A DNA stretch of 51,656 bases from NCBI GenBank assembly GCA_905233135.1, contig CAJOCQ010000013.1, forward strand, positions 1 to 51,656, given 5' to 3'. A program made the translations under genes and the position numbers. Below, in pieces: positions 8,719-17,208 of the stretch (position 1 is its first letter; every line of letters starts with the position of its first letter). Below the pieces are notes generated by a model that saw nothing but the letters and a program-made list of their open reading frames with translations, was not told the DNA's origin and ran no database searches. This DNA is from an uncultured Selenomonadaceae bacterium. GTDB lineage: Bacteria > Bacillota > Negativicutes > Selenomonadales > Selenomonadaceae.

Positions 8719-9990
8719 TTGGATATAATCCCCAATAAAATTGTCTTTTCCAATTTTTACGGGCAAGGTTACGGCGACAGCCTCAAATATATTGCACAAG
8801 AAATTTTAAAGCAAAATTTACCTTACGATTTGGTTTGGGGCGTGAAAGATATGAATACTCCGTTGCCCGCCAAAATTCGCAAGGTCTCAAATCAAAGCGT
8901 CGATTTTATGTACGAATTGGCAACGGCAAAAATTATCATAAACAATGAGCTGGACGTTTTGCCTTTTATAAAAAAATTCGGGCAATATTATATTATGACG
9001 TGGCACGGCAATTTTGCTTTTAAATGCGTTAATGTTGAAATGCCGAATGTTACGCCGCAATTTGTCGAGTATCTGAAATCCCGCGTTGCATTGGTTGATT
9101 TAATGTTGGGCGATTCAAAGCAAAGCGTAGATTGGATACGCAGTGCTTTTTTGTACAGGGGAAATATTTTAAATTGCGGGTTGCCGCGTACAGATATTCT
9201 TTTAAACAGTTCAAAAGAATTTGTTTCGCAGATGAAACAACAATTCAAAATTCCCGCAGGAATTAAAATCTTGCTGTACGCGCCGACTTTCCGCCAAGAC
9301 CCGAAAAATTTCCAACTTACGGATTCTTTTGACGAATACACTTTTGACATAAACAAACTTTTGAGCGCGTTAAATAAAAAATTCGGCGGGCAATGGGTAA
9401 TTTTGGGCAGATTCCACCCCGCCTTTGCAAATACCAATTTCGGCAAAAATTTATTTAAATCTTCGCCGAATATTTTTGACGTTACAAATTATCCCGATGT
9501 TCAAGAATTGGTTTTAATTTCTGATGCCTTGCTGACGGATTATTCTTCTATTGCGTATGATTTTATGGTTACAAAAAAGCCCGTCTTTTTCTTGGCAAAA
9601 GATTTACAATCTTACAAAGAAAAGCGCGGGCTTAAGCCGCTTTATTTCAATATGCCTTACAGAATCAACGAAACCGAAAAAGATTTGTTTGACTGCATAA
9701 AAAATTACAATGAAGCCGCCGTAAATTCCAAATCTGTCGAATTGTTGAAAAATTTGCAACCGACGGACAACGGGCACGCTTCCGAAGAAGTTGTTAATGT
9801 TATTAAAAATGTTATCGACAGTTATTTGACGCTCCCCCAAAAATGGGGGGGGGGGCGGCAGAACGCCAAAGTTGGAACCTGCCGTTTGAAATTGACAACA
9901 CCATTGCAAATTGGAAGGCGTACAAATATCTTGCCGAGCGTTACACAAATTTTTTGGCGTCATTGCCAACTTACAAGGGCAGCGGCGTAA
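8719..9990 (+). CDS. CDP-glycerol glycerophosphotransferase-type enzyme, 5' end disrupted
   Basis: Matches the TagB/TagF-type transferase family (PF04464), which adds glycerol-phosphate or a similar polyol-phosphate from a CDP donor onto a glycan or lipid. Motifs seen are MTWHG, GLPRTDILL, LLYAPTFRQD and VQELVLISDALLTDYSSIAYDF. The recognisable domain ends near base 9835 (VIKNVIDSYLT). After that the frame crosses a G10 tract (9845-9854) and reads about 45 unnatural residues to a stop at 9990, overlapping the next gene. The true start is probably ATG 8587, which an amber codon separates from this body. So it may be a pseudogene, or be expressed weakly from TTG 8719. Confidence 0.7.
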   Translation: MDIIPNKIVFSNFYGQGYGDSLKYIAQEILKQNLPYDLVWGVKDMNTPLPAKIRKVSNQSVDFMYELATAKIIINNELDVLPFIKKFGQYYIMTWHGNFAFKCVNVEMPNVTPQFVEYLKSRVALVDLMLGDSKQSVDWIRSAFLYRGNILNCGLPRTDILLNSSKEFVSQMKQQFKIPAGIKILLYAPTFRQDPKNFQLTDSFDEYTFDINKLLSALNKKFGGQWVILGRFHPAFANTNFGKNLFKSSPNIFDVTNYPDVQELVLISDALLTDYSSIAYDFMVTKKPVFFLAKDLQSYKEKRGLKPLYFNMPYRINETEKDLFDCIKNYNEAAVNSKSVELLKNLQPTDNGHASEEVVNVIKNVIDSYLTLPQKWGGGRQNAKVGTCRLKLTTPLQIGRRTNILPSVTQIFWRHCQLTRAAA

Positions 9991-10703
9991 CGCCGAAAAT
10001 TTTTTGGTGGTGTTGGTTGCAGGGCGAAGATAACGCGCCGCCGATTTGCAAGGCGTGTTTAAATTCGCTGAAAAAATTTTATCCCGATTATCAAATTAAT
10101 GTTGTTACGTTGCAAAATATTAATTCGTTTGCAAATTTTCCGCACTACGTTATAGAAAAATTAAACGCGGGGAAAATTTCGCCGACGCATTTTTCAGATA
10201 TTTTGAGGCTGGAATTGTTGACGAATTACGGCGGAATTTGGATTGATTCAACAGTTTTATGCACGGGGCGCGAAGAAAAATTTTTGCAGGAGCCGCTTTT
10301 TATCTTCCAATCGATATTGGCGAATCAACCGGCGCATCTCGGCTCAAATTGGTTTATTGTTTCAGAAAAAGGAAACCCAATCGTAAAGACGACGCGCGAT
10401 TTAATTTACAAATTTTGGCAAGACCATGACTATTTGGGGGACGCGGGATTTTATTTCGTGTTTCATTGCCTGTTCAAATTGGCGGCGCAAAAATATCCCG
10501 CGCTTTTCCTAAACATTCCTGTATTTTCAAATATCACGGCAAATACTTTGTGGTTTCATTTGTTCAGAAAATATGACGAGAAAATTTTTGTAAAGCTTAA
10601 ATCTATGTCGAACTTTCACAAACTTACTTATAAATATAAACATCCTCAAAATATTGAAGGAACACTTGCAGAAAAAATTTTAAAAGAATATTTGCCGCAG
10701 TAA
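9843..10703 (+). CDS. Capsular polysaccharide synthesis glycosyltransferase
   Basis: Resembles the Caps_synth/glycosyltransferase-sugar family (PF05704, related to GT32): IFWWCWLQGEDNAP near residue 53, then SDILRLELLTNYGGIWID (118-135), whose acidic GGIWIDS block is the usual DxD-like metal site. Likely adds a sugar to a capsule or O-antigen-like glycan in the cytoplasm. The listed ATG lies inside the AAATGGGG junction and has no ribosome site; the first about 50 residues (AERQSWNLPFEID...) look like real protein, so the native product may be the C-terminal half of a fusion with the upstream transferase. Followed 16 bases later by the cytidylyltransferase gene. Confidence 0.8.
   Translation: MGGGAAERQSWNLPFEIDNTIANWKAYKYLAERYTNFLASLPTYKGSGVTPKIFWWCWLQGEDNAPPICKACLNSLKKFYPDYQINVVTLQNINSFANFPHYVIEKLNAGKISPTHFSDILRLELLTNYGGIWIDSTVLCTGREEKFLQEPLFIFQSILANQPAHLGSNWFIVSEKGNPIVKTTRDLIYKFWQDHDYLGDAGFYFVFHCLFKLAAQKYPALFLNIPVFSNITANTLWFHLFRKYDEKIFVKLKSMSNFHKLTYKYKHPQNIEGTLAEKILKEYLPQ
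9845..9854 (+). repeat. G10 homopolymer at a gene junction (possible slippage tract)
   Basis: Ten consecutive G follow CCCCCAAAAAT, so CCCCCA and TGGGGG can also form a 6-bp hairpin with a four-A loop. The upstream transferase frame enters the tract one base out of register with the downstream glycosyltransferase. One extra G, or two fewer, would fuse them into a single frame. Confidence 0.85.
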
Positions 10704-10719
10704 AAAGGAAGTTGAAAAA

Positions 10720-11433
10720 ATGAGCAATATTGCTTTGATTCTTGGCGGCGGGGTAGGGTCAAGGATGCAACAGGATATTCCCAAGCAATTCTTGACTGTC
10801 AATGACTGCCCTATAATAATTTATACAATGCGGGCTTTTCAGAATCATCCCGAAATTGACGCAATAGCCGTTGTCTGTTTGGAAGGTTGGGAAAATGTTC
10901 TGCAGGCTTACGCCAAACAATTCAACATTACAAAATTAAAACACATTGTGCGCGGCGGCGACAATCGCCAAAGTTCCTCAAGAATAGGACTTTATGAACT
11001 TGAAAAAATTTATGACGCCGAAGATATTGTTTTGATACACGACGGCAACCGCCCGCTGACTTCGCCCGAAATTATTTCAAATTGCATTATAACCACAAAA
11101 AAATATGGCAGTGCTTGTGCGGCTATTCCTTGCGCTGACGTTATGATGAAAACCGAAGACGGCATTTTGACGCCCGAAGAATATCCGCGCGATAAATTGA
11201 GAGTCGGTCAAACGCCGCGCGGCTTTTATTTGAAAAAAATTTGCGATATTCACAGGCGAGCGTTGCAGGCGGGCATAACAAATTCTATAGGCTCTCATAC
11301 TTTGATGTTGGAATTGGGCGAACCTGTTTATTTGTACAGGGGCTCGGAAAAAAATTTTAAAATTACAACTGTTGAAGATATTGAAATTTTTAAAGCGTTG
11401 CTGAACAGCGAAAAGCCGAAATATTTAAAGTGA
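10720..11433 (+). CDS. IspD/TarI-family cytidylyltransferase (probably ribitol-phosphate type)
   Basis: Transfers CMP to a polyol or sugar phosphate. ALILGGGVGSRM (6-17) is the nucleotide-binding loop, PKQF follows, and VLIHDGNRPL and VGQTPRGF are the family's later motifs. 237 aa is normal. Because it follows polyol-phosphate transferase and capsule genes, the TarI role (CDP-ribitol for surface polymers) is preferred over IspD (isoprenoid synthesis), but sequence alone does not decide. The start is ATG 10720 behind AAGGAAG. Confidence 0.8.
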   Translation: MSNIALILGGGVGSRMQQDIPKQFLTVNDCPIIIYTMRAFQNHPEIDAIAVVCLEGWENVLQAYAKQFNITKLKHIVRGGDNRQSSSRIGLYELEKIYDAEDIVLIHDGNRPLTSPEIISNCIITTKKYGSACAAIPCADVMMKTEDGILTPEEYPRDKLRVGQTPRGFYLKKICDIHRRALQAGITNSIGSHTLMLELGEPVYLYRGSEKNFKITTVEDIEIFKALLNSEKPKYLK

Positions 11434-11463
11434 TTAAAATTTTTTGAAGGGAAGTGATTTTCA

Positions 11464-12066
11464 ATGTTAAATGACGCGGCTGCAGTTTTTAATGAAAAGC
11501 TTTTATATCCAACTTATGAAATTATTGGAGGTGTAAAAATTTTGGCTCCTTCTGCGACTCTTTTTCATAGCGATGCTATTAATGAAATTCTTGTTGATTT
11601 TAGAATTTATTTTCGCCAACATCCAAATAGCGGTTATGTTTTTGGCGACCATGTAGATGTACATTTTTCTGACGGCAGCGTTTATAAGCCTGATTTAGTT
11701 GTTATCACTGAAGAAAATAAAAATATTATGAGTACCAATAAGGCAATTTACGGCGCACCTGATTTAGTTGTTGAAGTTCTTTCGCAATCTACAAAAAGAC
11801 GTGATTTAACAATAAAAAAAGATACCTATGAAAAATTCGGCGTCAAAGAATATTGGATTATAGACCCGTTTATAAAATCTGTAAGCGTGTATCTCCTGCG
11901 CGAGGGCAAATACGAATTTGACGACGAATATATTTGCTATGATGACGATGAATTTGAAGACCTTCCTGAAGCAGAAAAAGCCGCAACAAAATTTGAAATT
12001 TCGCCGTCAATCTTTCCTGAATTAAAAATTAAACTGCGTGATATTTTCAGCTGGAGCTATCGTTAA
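11464..12066 (+). CDS. Uma2-family (DUF820) PD-(D/E)XK-like protein
   Basis: About 200 aa with the Uma2 pattern: KPDLVVITEENK, then PDLVVEVLSQSTKRRDLTIKKDTYEKFGVKEYWIIDP, which holds the acidic and lysine residues of the PD-(D/E)XK nuclease fold. These proteins are common in cyanobacteria and some Firmicutes, often in many copies; their biological role is not established. It lies between glycan genes and murB, with an unrelated job on present knowledge. The ATG at 11464 follows GAAGGGAAGTG. Confidence 0.85.
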   Translation: MLNDAAAVFNEKLLYPTYEIIGGVKILAPSATLFHSDAINEILVDFRIYFRQHPNSGYVFGDHVDVHFSDGSVYKPDLVVITEENKNIMSTNKAIYGAPDLVVEVLSQSTKRRDLTIKKDTYEKFGVKEYWIIDPFIKSVSVYLLREGKYEFDDEYICYDDDEFEDLPEAEKAATKFEISPSIFPELKIKLRDIFSWSYR

Positions 12067-12101
12067 TTGAAATTGCCGAGAATTGGAGGAAAAATTTTTT
12101 T

Positions 12102-13019
12102 ATGGATTGGCAAGAATCATTTGGAAAAAAACTAGAAAATTTTTTGAGCCGCGAACAATTTATATTCAACGCGCCAATGAAGGAGCATACAACTTTCAAA
12201 ATTGGCGGCGCGGCGGACGTTTTAATTTTCCCGTCGAACGCGCAGGAAGTTGCAACCGTTTTCAAATTGATTGAAGAATTTAAAATCCCCTGTACAATTC
12301 TCGGCAACGGTTCAAATGTTTTGGTGCTCGATAACGGAATTAGGGGCGCGGTTGTCAAATTCAGCGATAAATTTTTTGGCAACATTCGCGCGGAAGGTAC
12401 AAAAATTATTGCTGACGCGGGCGCAAAACTTAAGGACGTTTCAAATTTCGCTGCAGAAAATAATTTGTGCGGGCTTGAATTTGCGGTTGGTATTCCGGGC
12501 AGTGTCGGCGGCGCAGTTTTTATGAATGCCGGCGCGTACAACGGCGAAATGAAAAATGTTGTCGCGCAGGTTACGGCGGTTTCACCTTCGGGCGAATTGA
12601 AAATTTTCAGCGGCGAAAGTTTGGATTTGGGCTACAGGCAAAGTATTTTTCAAACGAACGGTTGCGCAATTTGCCAAGTCGAATTAAATTTAACTTACGG
12701 AAATGTTGACGAAATTAAATCTGCAATGGCGGATTTTACCCAAAAACGCGAAAGTAAACAGCCGCTAGAACTTCCAAGCGCAGGCAGTACTTTTAAACGC
12801 CCGAAAGGTTATTTCGCAGGTACGCTGATTGACAGCACGGGCTTAAAAGGCTTGAGAGTCGGCGGCGCAATGGTTTCAGAAAAACACGCGGGCTTTGTTG
12901 TCAATGTAGGCAACGCTACCGCCGCTGACGTTTTGAATTTGATTGAAGAAGTTAAACGCCGCGTAAAGGAAGTTCACGGCGTTACACTTACGCCCGAAGT
13001 TAGAATTATCGGCGAATAG
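12102..13019 (+). CDS. murB: UDP-N-acetylenolpyruvoylglucosamine reductase MurB
   Basis: Reduces UDP-GlcNAc-enolpyruvate to UDP-MurNAc with NADPH and FAD. Seen: TFKIGGAADVLIFP near residue 32, the FAD-binding ILGNGSNVLV and FAVGIPGSVGGAVFMNAGAY, the catalytic-serine region SAGSTFKRP and the closing PEVRIIG with the catalytic glutamate. 305 aa matches the type II form. Stop is TAG. The start is ATG 12102, with GGAGG 13 bases upstream. It stands apart from murG and murD. Confidence 0.97.
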   Translation: MDWQESFGKKLENFLSREQFIFNAPMKEHTTFKIGGAADVLIFPSNAQEVATVFKLIEEFKIPCTILGNGSNVLVLDNGIRGAVVKFSDKFFGNIRAEGTKIIADAGAKLKDVSNFAAENNLCGLEFAVGIPGSVGGAVFMNAGAYNGEMKNVVAQVTAVSPSGELKIFSGESLDLGYRQSIFQTNGCAICQVELNLTYGNVDEIKSAMADFTQKRESKQPLELPSAGSTFKRPKGYFAGTLIDSTGLKGLRVGGAMVSEKHAGFVVNVGNATAADVLNLIEEVKRRVKEVHGVTLTPEVRIIGE

Positions 13020-13037
13020 TTGAAAGGAGTTTTGGCA

Positions 13038-14270
13038 ATGATTCACGTTTGTTACGGGCTTTACGATAAAACAGGGCACTATTCAAAGTTCACGGGGACT
13101 TCAATGCTTTCAATTTTTGAAAATACCGCCGCGCCCGCCAATTCAATCACGGTTCACATTTTGCACGATAACACTTTATCGCAGGAAAATATTAATAATT
13201 TTATTTACATTGCGGGGCGTTACGGGCAAAACGTGAAATTTCATAACGTCGAAGAACTTTGTACAGATAAACTTCAATTCCTGCGCGAAAAATTGGAAAA
13301 AGTTTTTCATTCCAGATTCAGTGTAGGAACTTTTTACCGCCTTATGATGTCACAAAATTTTTTCTACCCCGATAACATTTCAAAAATAATTTATCTTGAT
13401 TCAGATACAATCGTTAATTTGGATATTCAAGAACTTTGGAATTACCCAATGCAAAATTTCGCTCTTGCTGCAGTCCCCGAACTTTTGGCAACTCATCAAC
13501 ATATGATTATCGATAAATATTTAATAAATTCCGGCAAAGTCAACATTGAAGATTATTTTTGCGCCGGAATTATAATTTTGGATATAAATAAAATTAATAA
13601 AAATTTTTTCTATGAAGGCGTTCAATGGCTGGCGGATCATCCTCTGTCACAATCTTATGACCAAGATATTTTAAATAATTTTTTTGCAGGCGGATATTGC
13701 AAGTTGCCTGAAAAATTTGATTCATTCGTTTTGGCGTTGAGGCTTGTTAAAGATTTTACGCTGACAGAAAGAATTTACCATTATGCAGGGAACACCGCCG
13801 TTACTTTCGATATGAAAGACCCGTACACGCGGCTTTTTTTTGAACACTTTGTAAAAACGCCGTGGTTTAATTTTGACCTTATAAGCAATGCCTACAACTT
13901 TACGCGCGAAATGTACAATGAACGCCAAAAAATTATCCTGCAACTTGCAAAAATTCTTCACGATAAACAACGCGCTTTTTTGTTCTCAAAAGAAAATGAA
14001 CGCGCAATGCGTTATATTTTTGAAATTAATGACACCGAAGAAGTTATAATTTCAGACGAAGCAAATTCAGGCGAAAAATTGTTTAACTCAATGAAAAATT
14101 CGCAGGGCAAAAAAGTTTTCTTCATTTTGACGGATTATTATGCAAGCCTTCAGCCGCAATTAAGCAACGCGGGCTTTGTCGAAAACAAAGATTTTATAAA
14201 TGTAATGTGGTTTATGTCGGAAACTTACGGCGTACCGCTTGAAACTTATCCTTTCTTAAAGGCGTTATAA
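13038..14270 (+). CDS. Family 8 glycosyltransferase (LPS/galactosyltransferase type)
   Basis: Retaining GT-A enzyme of the GT8 group that includes lipopolysaccharide galactosyl/glucosyltransferases. The N-terminus IHVCYGLYDKTGHY...GTSMLSIFENT is the donor-binding region, IIYLDSDTIVNLDI holds the DxD metal site (about residue 115), and DYFCAGIIILDINKI is the usual second motif, followed by SYDQDILNNFF. The C-terminal about 150 residues are not recognised. I prefer ATG 13038, with AAAGGAG 8 bases ahead, over the TTG at 13020 that overlaps the ribosome site. Confidence 0.85.
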   Translation: MIHVCYGLYDKTGHYSKFTGTSMLSIFENTAAPANSITVHILHDNTLSQENINNFIYIAGRYGQNVKFHNVEELCTDKLQFLREKLEKVFHSRFSVGTFYRLMMSQNFFYPDNISKIIYLDSDTIVNLDIQELWNYPMQNFALAAVPELLATHQHMIIDKYLINSGKVNIEDYFCAGIIILDINKINKNFFYEGVQWLADHPLSQSYDQDILNNFFAGGYCKLPEKFDSFVLALRLVKDFTLTERIYHYAGNTAVTFDMKDPYTRLFFEHFVKTPWFNFDLISNAYNFTREMYNERQKIILQLAKILHDKQRAFLFSKENERAMRYIFEINDTEEVIISDEANSGEKLFNSMKNSQGKKVFFILTDYYASLQPQLSNAGFVENKDFINVMWFMSETYGVPLETYPFLKAL

Positions 14271-14274
14271 AATT

Positions 14275-15657
14275 ATGGCGAAGAAAAAAATTAAATACGT
14301 TTGCCAAGAATGCGGCGCAGAATCTGCGCGTTGGCTCGGCAAATGCCCGATGTGCGGCAAGTGGAATACTCTTGTTGAAGAAGTTGTCGAAGATATTCCC
14401 GTTAAAACCGAACACGCGCTAACTACCGCTTACGAAATGCCGCGCCGAATTGCTGAAGTTGACTTGGCGGAATTGCCGCGCTTTTCAACGGGCAGCGGCG
14501 AACTTGACAGAGTTTTGGGCGGCGGTTTAATTCCCGGCTCCATAATTTTAATTGCGGGAGATCCCGGCGTCGGCAAGTCAAGTTTGACTTTGGCAATTTG
14601 CGCCTACATTGCAAACAACGGGCGGCGCGTTCTATATGTTACGGGCGAAGAAAGTTCGCGCCAAATTCGTATGCGTGCCGAAAGATTAAACGCGCTTGCA
14701 GACGAACTTTTTATTTGCGCCGAAAATAATCTTGAACGAATCGTTAAACACGTCGAAAAAGTTGAGCCCGAACTTTTGATTGTCGATTCAATTCAAACAA
14801 TTTATAAATCTGATATTGAAAGTGCGCCCGGCAGTGTTTCGCAAGTGCGGGAATGTTCGGCGGCTTTAATGCGCCTTGCGAAAAGTCACGGCGTTACAAC
14901 TTTTATAATCGGGCACGTTACAAAGGACGGCAATTTGGCAGGTCCGCGCGTCCTTGAACATATTGTTGACACGGTTTTATTTTTTGAGGGCGAAAGAAAT
15001 GCAGATTTCCGCGTTTTGCGGGCGATAAAAAACAGATTCGGTGCAACTTCGGAAATTGGGCTTTTTGAAATGAGAAACAGCGGGCTTGCAGATGTTCCTG
15101 ACGCCTCAAAATTATTTCTGCCCGAAAAATTTGAGGATACAGGCAGCGTGATTGTCCCTACTGTCGAAGGCACGCGCCCGCTCCTTGTAGAAATTCAAGC
15201 GTTGGTTGCTCCAACTCCTTTTATGCCGCCGCGCAGGACGAGTGATTCTGTCGATATAAAAAAAATTCAGCTGTTGCTTGCAGTTTTAGAAAAGCGGCTG
15301 CATTTAACCATTGGAAGTTGTGACGTTTATATGAAGACGGCGGGCGGAATAAAAATTGACGAGCCTGCAACAGATTTACCGATGACTATTGCGCTTGCGT
15401 CGAGTTTTGCCAACAGAAAAATTTTGCCGCAATGCGTAATTTTCGGCGAAGTTGGATTAAGCGGCGAAATTCGCGCAGTCAGCAAGGCAAGGCAGCGCGT
15501 CGAAGAATCTGCGCGAATGGGTTTCCAAAATATTATCCTGCCGAAAAAAAATTTTAACGAAATGCAAAATGTGCCGAATGTAAATTTGTTGCCTGTAGAA
15601 AATCTGCGCGATGCTTTAAAAATTGCAATGCCACGCGTTAAGGAGGCGGCAGAATGA
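14275..15657 (+). CDS. radA: DNA repair protein RadA
   Basis: RadA/Sms is a hexameric RecA-like ATPase that drives branch migration in recombination. The order is: a C4 zinc finger (CQECG...CPMCG, within residues 9-25), Walker A GDPGVGKSS near 99, the RadA-specific KNRFGATSEIG, and a C-terminal Lon-protease-like domain (SVDIKKIQLLLAVLEKRL...GEVGLSGEIRAV). 460 aa is full length. Its last bases overlap the start of cobO (ATGA). Confidence 0.97.
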   Translation: MAKKKIKYVCQECGAESARWLGKCPMCGKWNTLVEEVVEDIPVKTEHALTTAYEMPRRIAEVDLAELPRFSTGSGELDRVLGGGLIPGSIILIAGDPGVGKSSLTLAICAYIANNGRRVLYVTGEESSRQIRMRAERLNALADELFICAENNLERIVKHVEKVEPELLIVDSIQTIYKSDIESAPGSVSQVRECSAALMRLAKSHGVTTFIIGHVTKDGNLAGPRVLEHIVDTVLFFEGERNADFRVLRAIKNRFGATSEIGLFEMRNSGLADVPDASKLFLPEKFEDTGSVIVPTVEGTRPLLVEIQALVAPTPFMPPRRTSDSVDIKKIQLLLAVLEKRLHLTIGSCDVYMKTAGGIKIDEPATDLPMTIALASSFANRKILPQCVIFGEVGLSGEIRAVSKARQRVEESARMGFQNIILPKKNFNEMQNVPNVNLLPVENLRDALKIAMPRVKEAAE

Positions 15658-16166
15658 CGCAAGGATTAATAATAGTGCATACGGGCGAAGGCAAAGGCAA
15701 AACAACCGCCGCGTTAGGCTTGGCGTTGAGAGCATTCGGCGCGGGACTGAAAGTTTTAATTTTGCAATTTATTAAAGGCGGGCAAAGTTACGGCGAACTT
15801 GACGCTTTAAAACTTTTACCAATCGAAATAAAGCAATGCGGCTTGGGCTTTACAAAAAACGGCGAAATATTCGAACATAAAGCCGCCGCCGCTGAAACTT
15901 TAAAACTCGCGCAGGACGAAATTATTTCGGGCAAATGGGATTTAATAATTTTGGATGAAATAAACTACGCGGTAAAATTCGGCTTAATCACTGAAGACGA
16001 AATGCTGAACTTGTTAAAAATTCGCCCGCCGAAATTGCATTTGGTATTCACGGGGCGCGACGCTACAGAAAAATTAATTGACGCGGCAGACCTCGTTACA
16101 GAAATGAAATTAATCAAGCACCCTTACCAACGCGGAATAAAAGCGCAGCGCGGCATAGAATTTTGA
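15654..16166 (+). CDS. cobO: Cob(I)yrinic acid a,c-diamide adenosyltransferase (CobO/BtuR)
   Basis: Adenosylates corrinoids with ATP to make adenosylcobalamin. The N-terminal P-loop HTGEGKGKTTAALGLALRA (residues 8-26) and the LILDEINYA strand are diagnostic; YQRGIKAQRGIEF closes the protein as in the family. 170 aa is normal. It starts at ATG 15654 inside the end of radA and overlaps the following thioesterase region, so the three genes form one run. No cobalamin riboswitch was found near it. Confidence 0.93.
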   Translation: MTQGLIIVHTGEGKGKTTAALGLALRAFGAGLKVLILQFIKGGQSYGELDALKLLPIEIKQCGLGFTKNGEIFEHKAAAAETLKLAQDEIISGKWDLIILDEINYAVKFGLITEDEMLNLLKIRPPKLHLVFTGRDATEKLIDAADLVTEMKLIKHPYQRGIKAQRGIEF

Positions 16167-16180
16167 AAGGCGGCGATACT

Positions 16181-16579
16181 TTGAAAATAAAATTGCGCGT
16201 GAAATTTTACGATACCGACTTAATGGGCGTTGTCCACCACTCAAATTATATTCGTTGGTTTGAAACGGCGCGTGTTGAATTTTTAAGAAACGTCGGAATA
16301 GATTTAAACGAAATGCTCAATGACGGAATTTTATTTCCAATAGTTGAAGTGCAGGCGAAATATTTAAATCCTGCGAAGTTTGACGACGAACTGGAATTGG
16401 AAATTATTCCCGCTGCAATGACAAAGGTTAAATGGGAATTTGAATATAAAATCCGCCGCGCGGGCGAAGAAAAAATTTTGGTTGAAGGATTTAGCCGCAA
16501 TGTTTTTACCAACGCTGAAAGCGGCAAAATTACGCGCTTGCCTGAAAAATATTTTTCAAAATTGGCTATAGAAAATTAA
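16181..16579 (+). CDS. Acyl-CoA thioesterase, YbgC/FcbC type (hot-dog fold)
   Basis: The hot-dog signature YDTDLMGVVHHSNYIRWFETARVEFL carries the catalytic aspartate and the H-x-NY-x-x-W-x-x-x-R pattern of 4-hydroxybenzoyl-CoA thioesterase-like enzymes; the physiological acyl-CoA is unknown. I take TTG 16181 (LKIKLRVKFYDTD) because GAAAGGCGG lies just ahead of it; a TTG at 16163 overlapping the cobO stop would add six unlikely residues. Last gene of the radA-cobO run. Confidence 0.88.
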   Translation: MKIKLRVKFYDTDLMGVVHHSNYIRWFETARVEFLRNVGIDLNEMLNDGILFPIVEVQAKYLNPAKFDDELELEIIPAAMTKVKWEFEYKIRRAGEEKILVEGFSRNVFTNAESGKITRLPEKYFSKLAIEN

Positions 16580-16581
16580 AA

Positions 16582-16626
16582 GAGGCGCGCACGGACGCGC
16601 GCCTCGTACCTCGCGCAGGACGCGCG
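16582..16626. repeat. Two GC-rich hairpins after the thioesterase gene
   Basis: GAGGCGCGC / GCGCGCCTC (16582-16605, loop ACGGAC) is followed by CGCGC-AGGAC-GCGCG (16612-16626). Either may end transcription of the radA run, though neither has a T-tract. The second, with its flank to 16640, is an inverted copy of 24116-24134. Confidence 0.6.
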
Positions 16627-16677
16627 GCAATTTCTACTTTGCTGAATTGTAACTGCAGCCCGTCAATGCTGATAATA

Positions 16678-16856
16678 CGCCCGTCACTAAAGCCGCAGCG
16701 CGCGGTAATGTTGAAGCGTAGGAAAAAGTTTGCGCCCCAAAGGGGGCATCCTGTTACTAAGTGCGTATCGGAACCGAGCGGCCTTGACGGGCGATAAAAG
16801 CACTTTTTTTCTTTGGTACTTTCTTTTTTTTTTGCTTTGGAAAAAAAAGAAAGTAC
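16678..16856 (-). repeat. Composite intergenic repeat, copy 2 (inverted)
   Basis: Cassette B lies at 16678-16793, bounded by CGCCCGTCA / TGACGGGCG, and hairpin A at 16816-16856. A's arms run GTACTTTC...GAAAGTAC with at least 16 paired bases. The linker between them (AAAAGCACTTTTTTTCTTTG) is the reverse complement of the copy 1 linker. Confidence 0.85.
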
Positions 16857-16926
16857 ATTTATAAATATTTAATAAAAAAATAAAATTAAAAATAAAATTC
16901 GGCGCAAATTCGGCGTCATTTTTTAT

Positions 16927-16955
16927 TTGACAGATTGACAACCAATATATAAAAT
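16927..16955 (+). promoter_or_regulatory. Strong sigma-A-type promoter upstream of the rny leader RNA
   Basis: TTGACA (16927-16932), 17-base spacer, TAAAAT (16950-16955); expected start about 16962. A second TTGACA overlaps at 16935. The coding region it could serve starts some 250 bases further on, so a long leader or a separate small RNA is implied. Confidence 0.7.
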
Positions 16956-16957
16956 AT

Positions 16958-17060
16958 TGCGGTACGGTGTGAGTACATAACCTGTTGAGGAAAGCCGGAG
17001 GCAAACTTGGCAAGCCCTCAATTTCGGGCAGCGTACAAGAATTTGACTGCCGCATTTTTC
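16958..17060 (+). ncRNA. Candidate structured leader or small RNA ahead of rny
   Basis: Begins at the promoter above and can fold as one closed unit: outer stem TGCGGTA (16958-16964) with TGCCGCA (17048-17054), followed at once by TTTTTC; an inner stem TTGAGG / CCTCAA (16985-16990 with 17016-17021) encloses a small GCC-GGA-GGC hairpin. I compared it from memory with SAM, c-di-GMP, TPP, cobalamin, FMN and SRP RNA cores and none fits. It may be a riboswitch/attenuator for rny or an independent RNA. Confidence 0.4.
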
Positions 17061-17108
17061 TACGTGAGAATTTTGACGGTTTATAATAGATTGTGAGGAG
17101 TTTTACTT

Positions 17109-17135
17109 ATGATTGAAAGACTGACAGAAATTTAA
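17109..17135 (+). CDS. Possible 8-residue leader peptide upstream of rny
   Basis: GAGGAG followed by ATG 17109 opens MIERLTEI and stops at TAA 17133-17135, 73 bases before rny. The ribosome site is good, but the peptide is very short and could be a remnant or chance. Its position between a structured leader and rny fits a translational leader. Confidence 0.25.
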   Translation: MIERLTEI

Positions 17136-17208
17136 CGATTAGAATTTTTTTGAGTAATGGCAAGTTTCGCCCTCTGCTTTTTGACGGGTTCAATAAAAAA
17201 GTTAGGGG

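Noticed and set aside
16958..17060. Known riboswitch (SAM, c-di-GMP, TPP, FMN, cobalamin) or SRP RNA
   Set aside because: Isolated words such as CTTGGCAAGCC recall the SAM core, but the conserved order of helices and motifs is missing.
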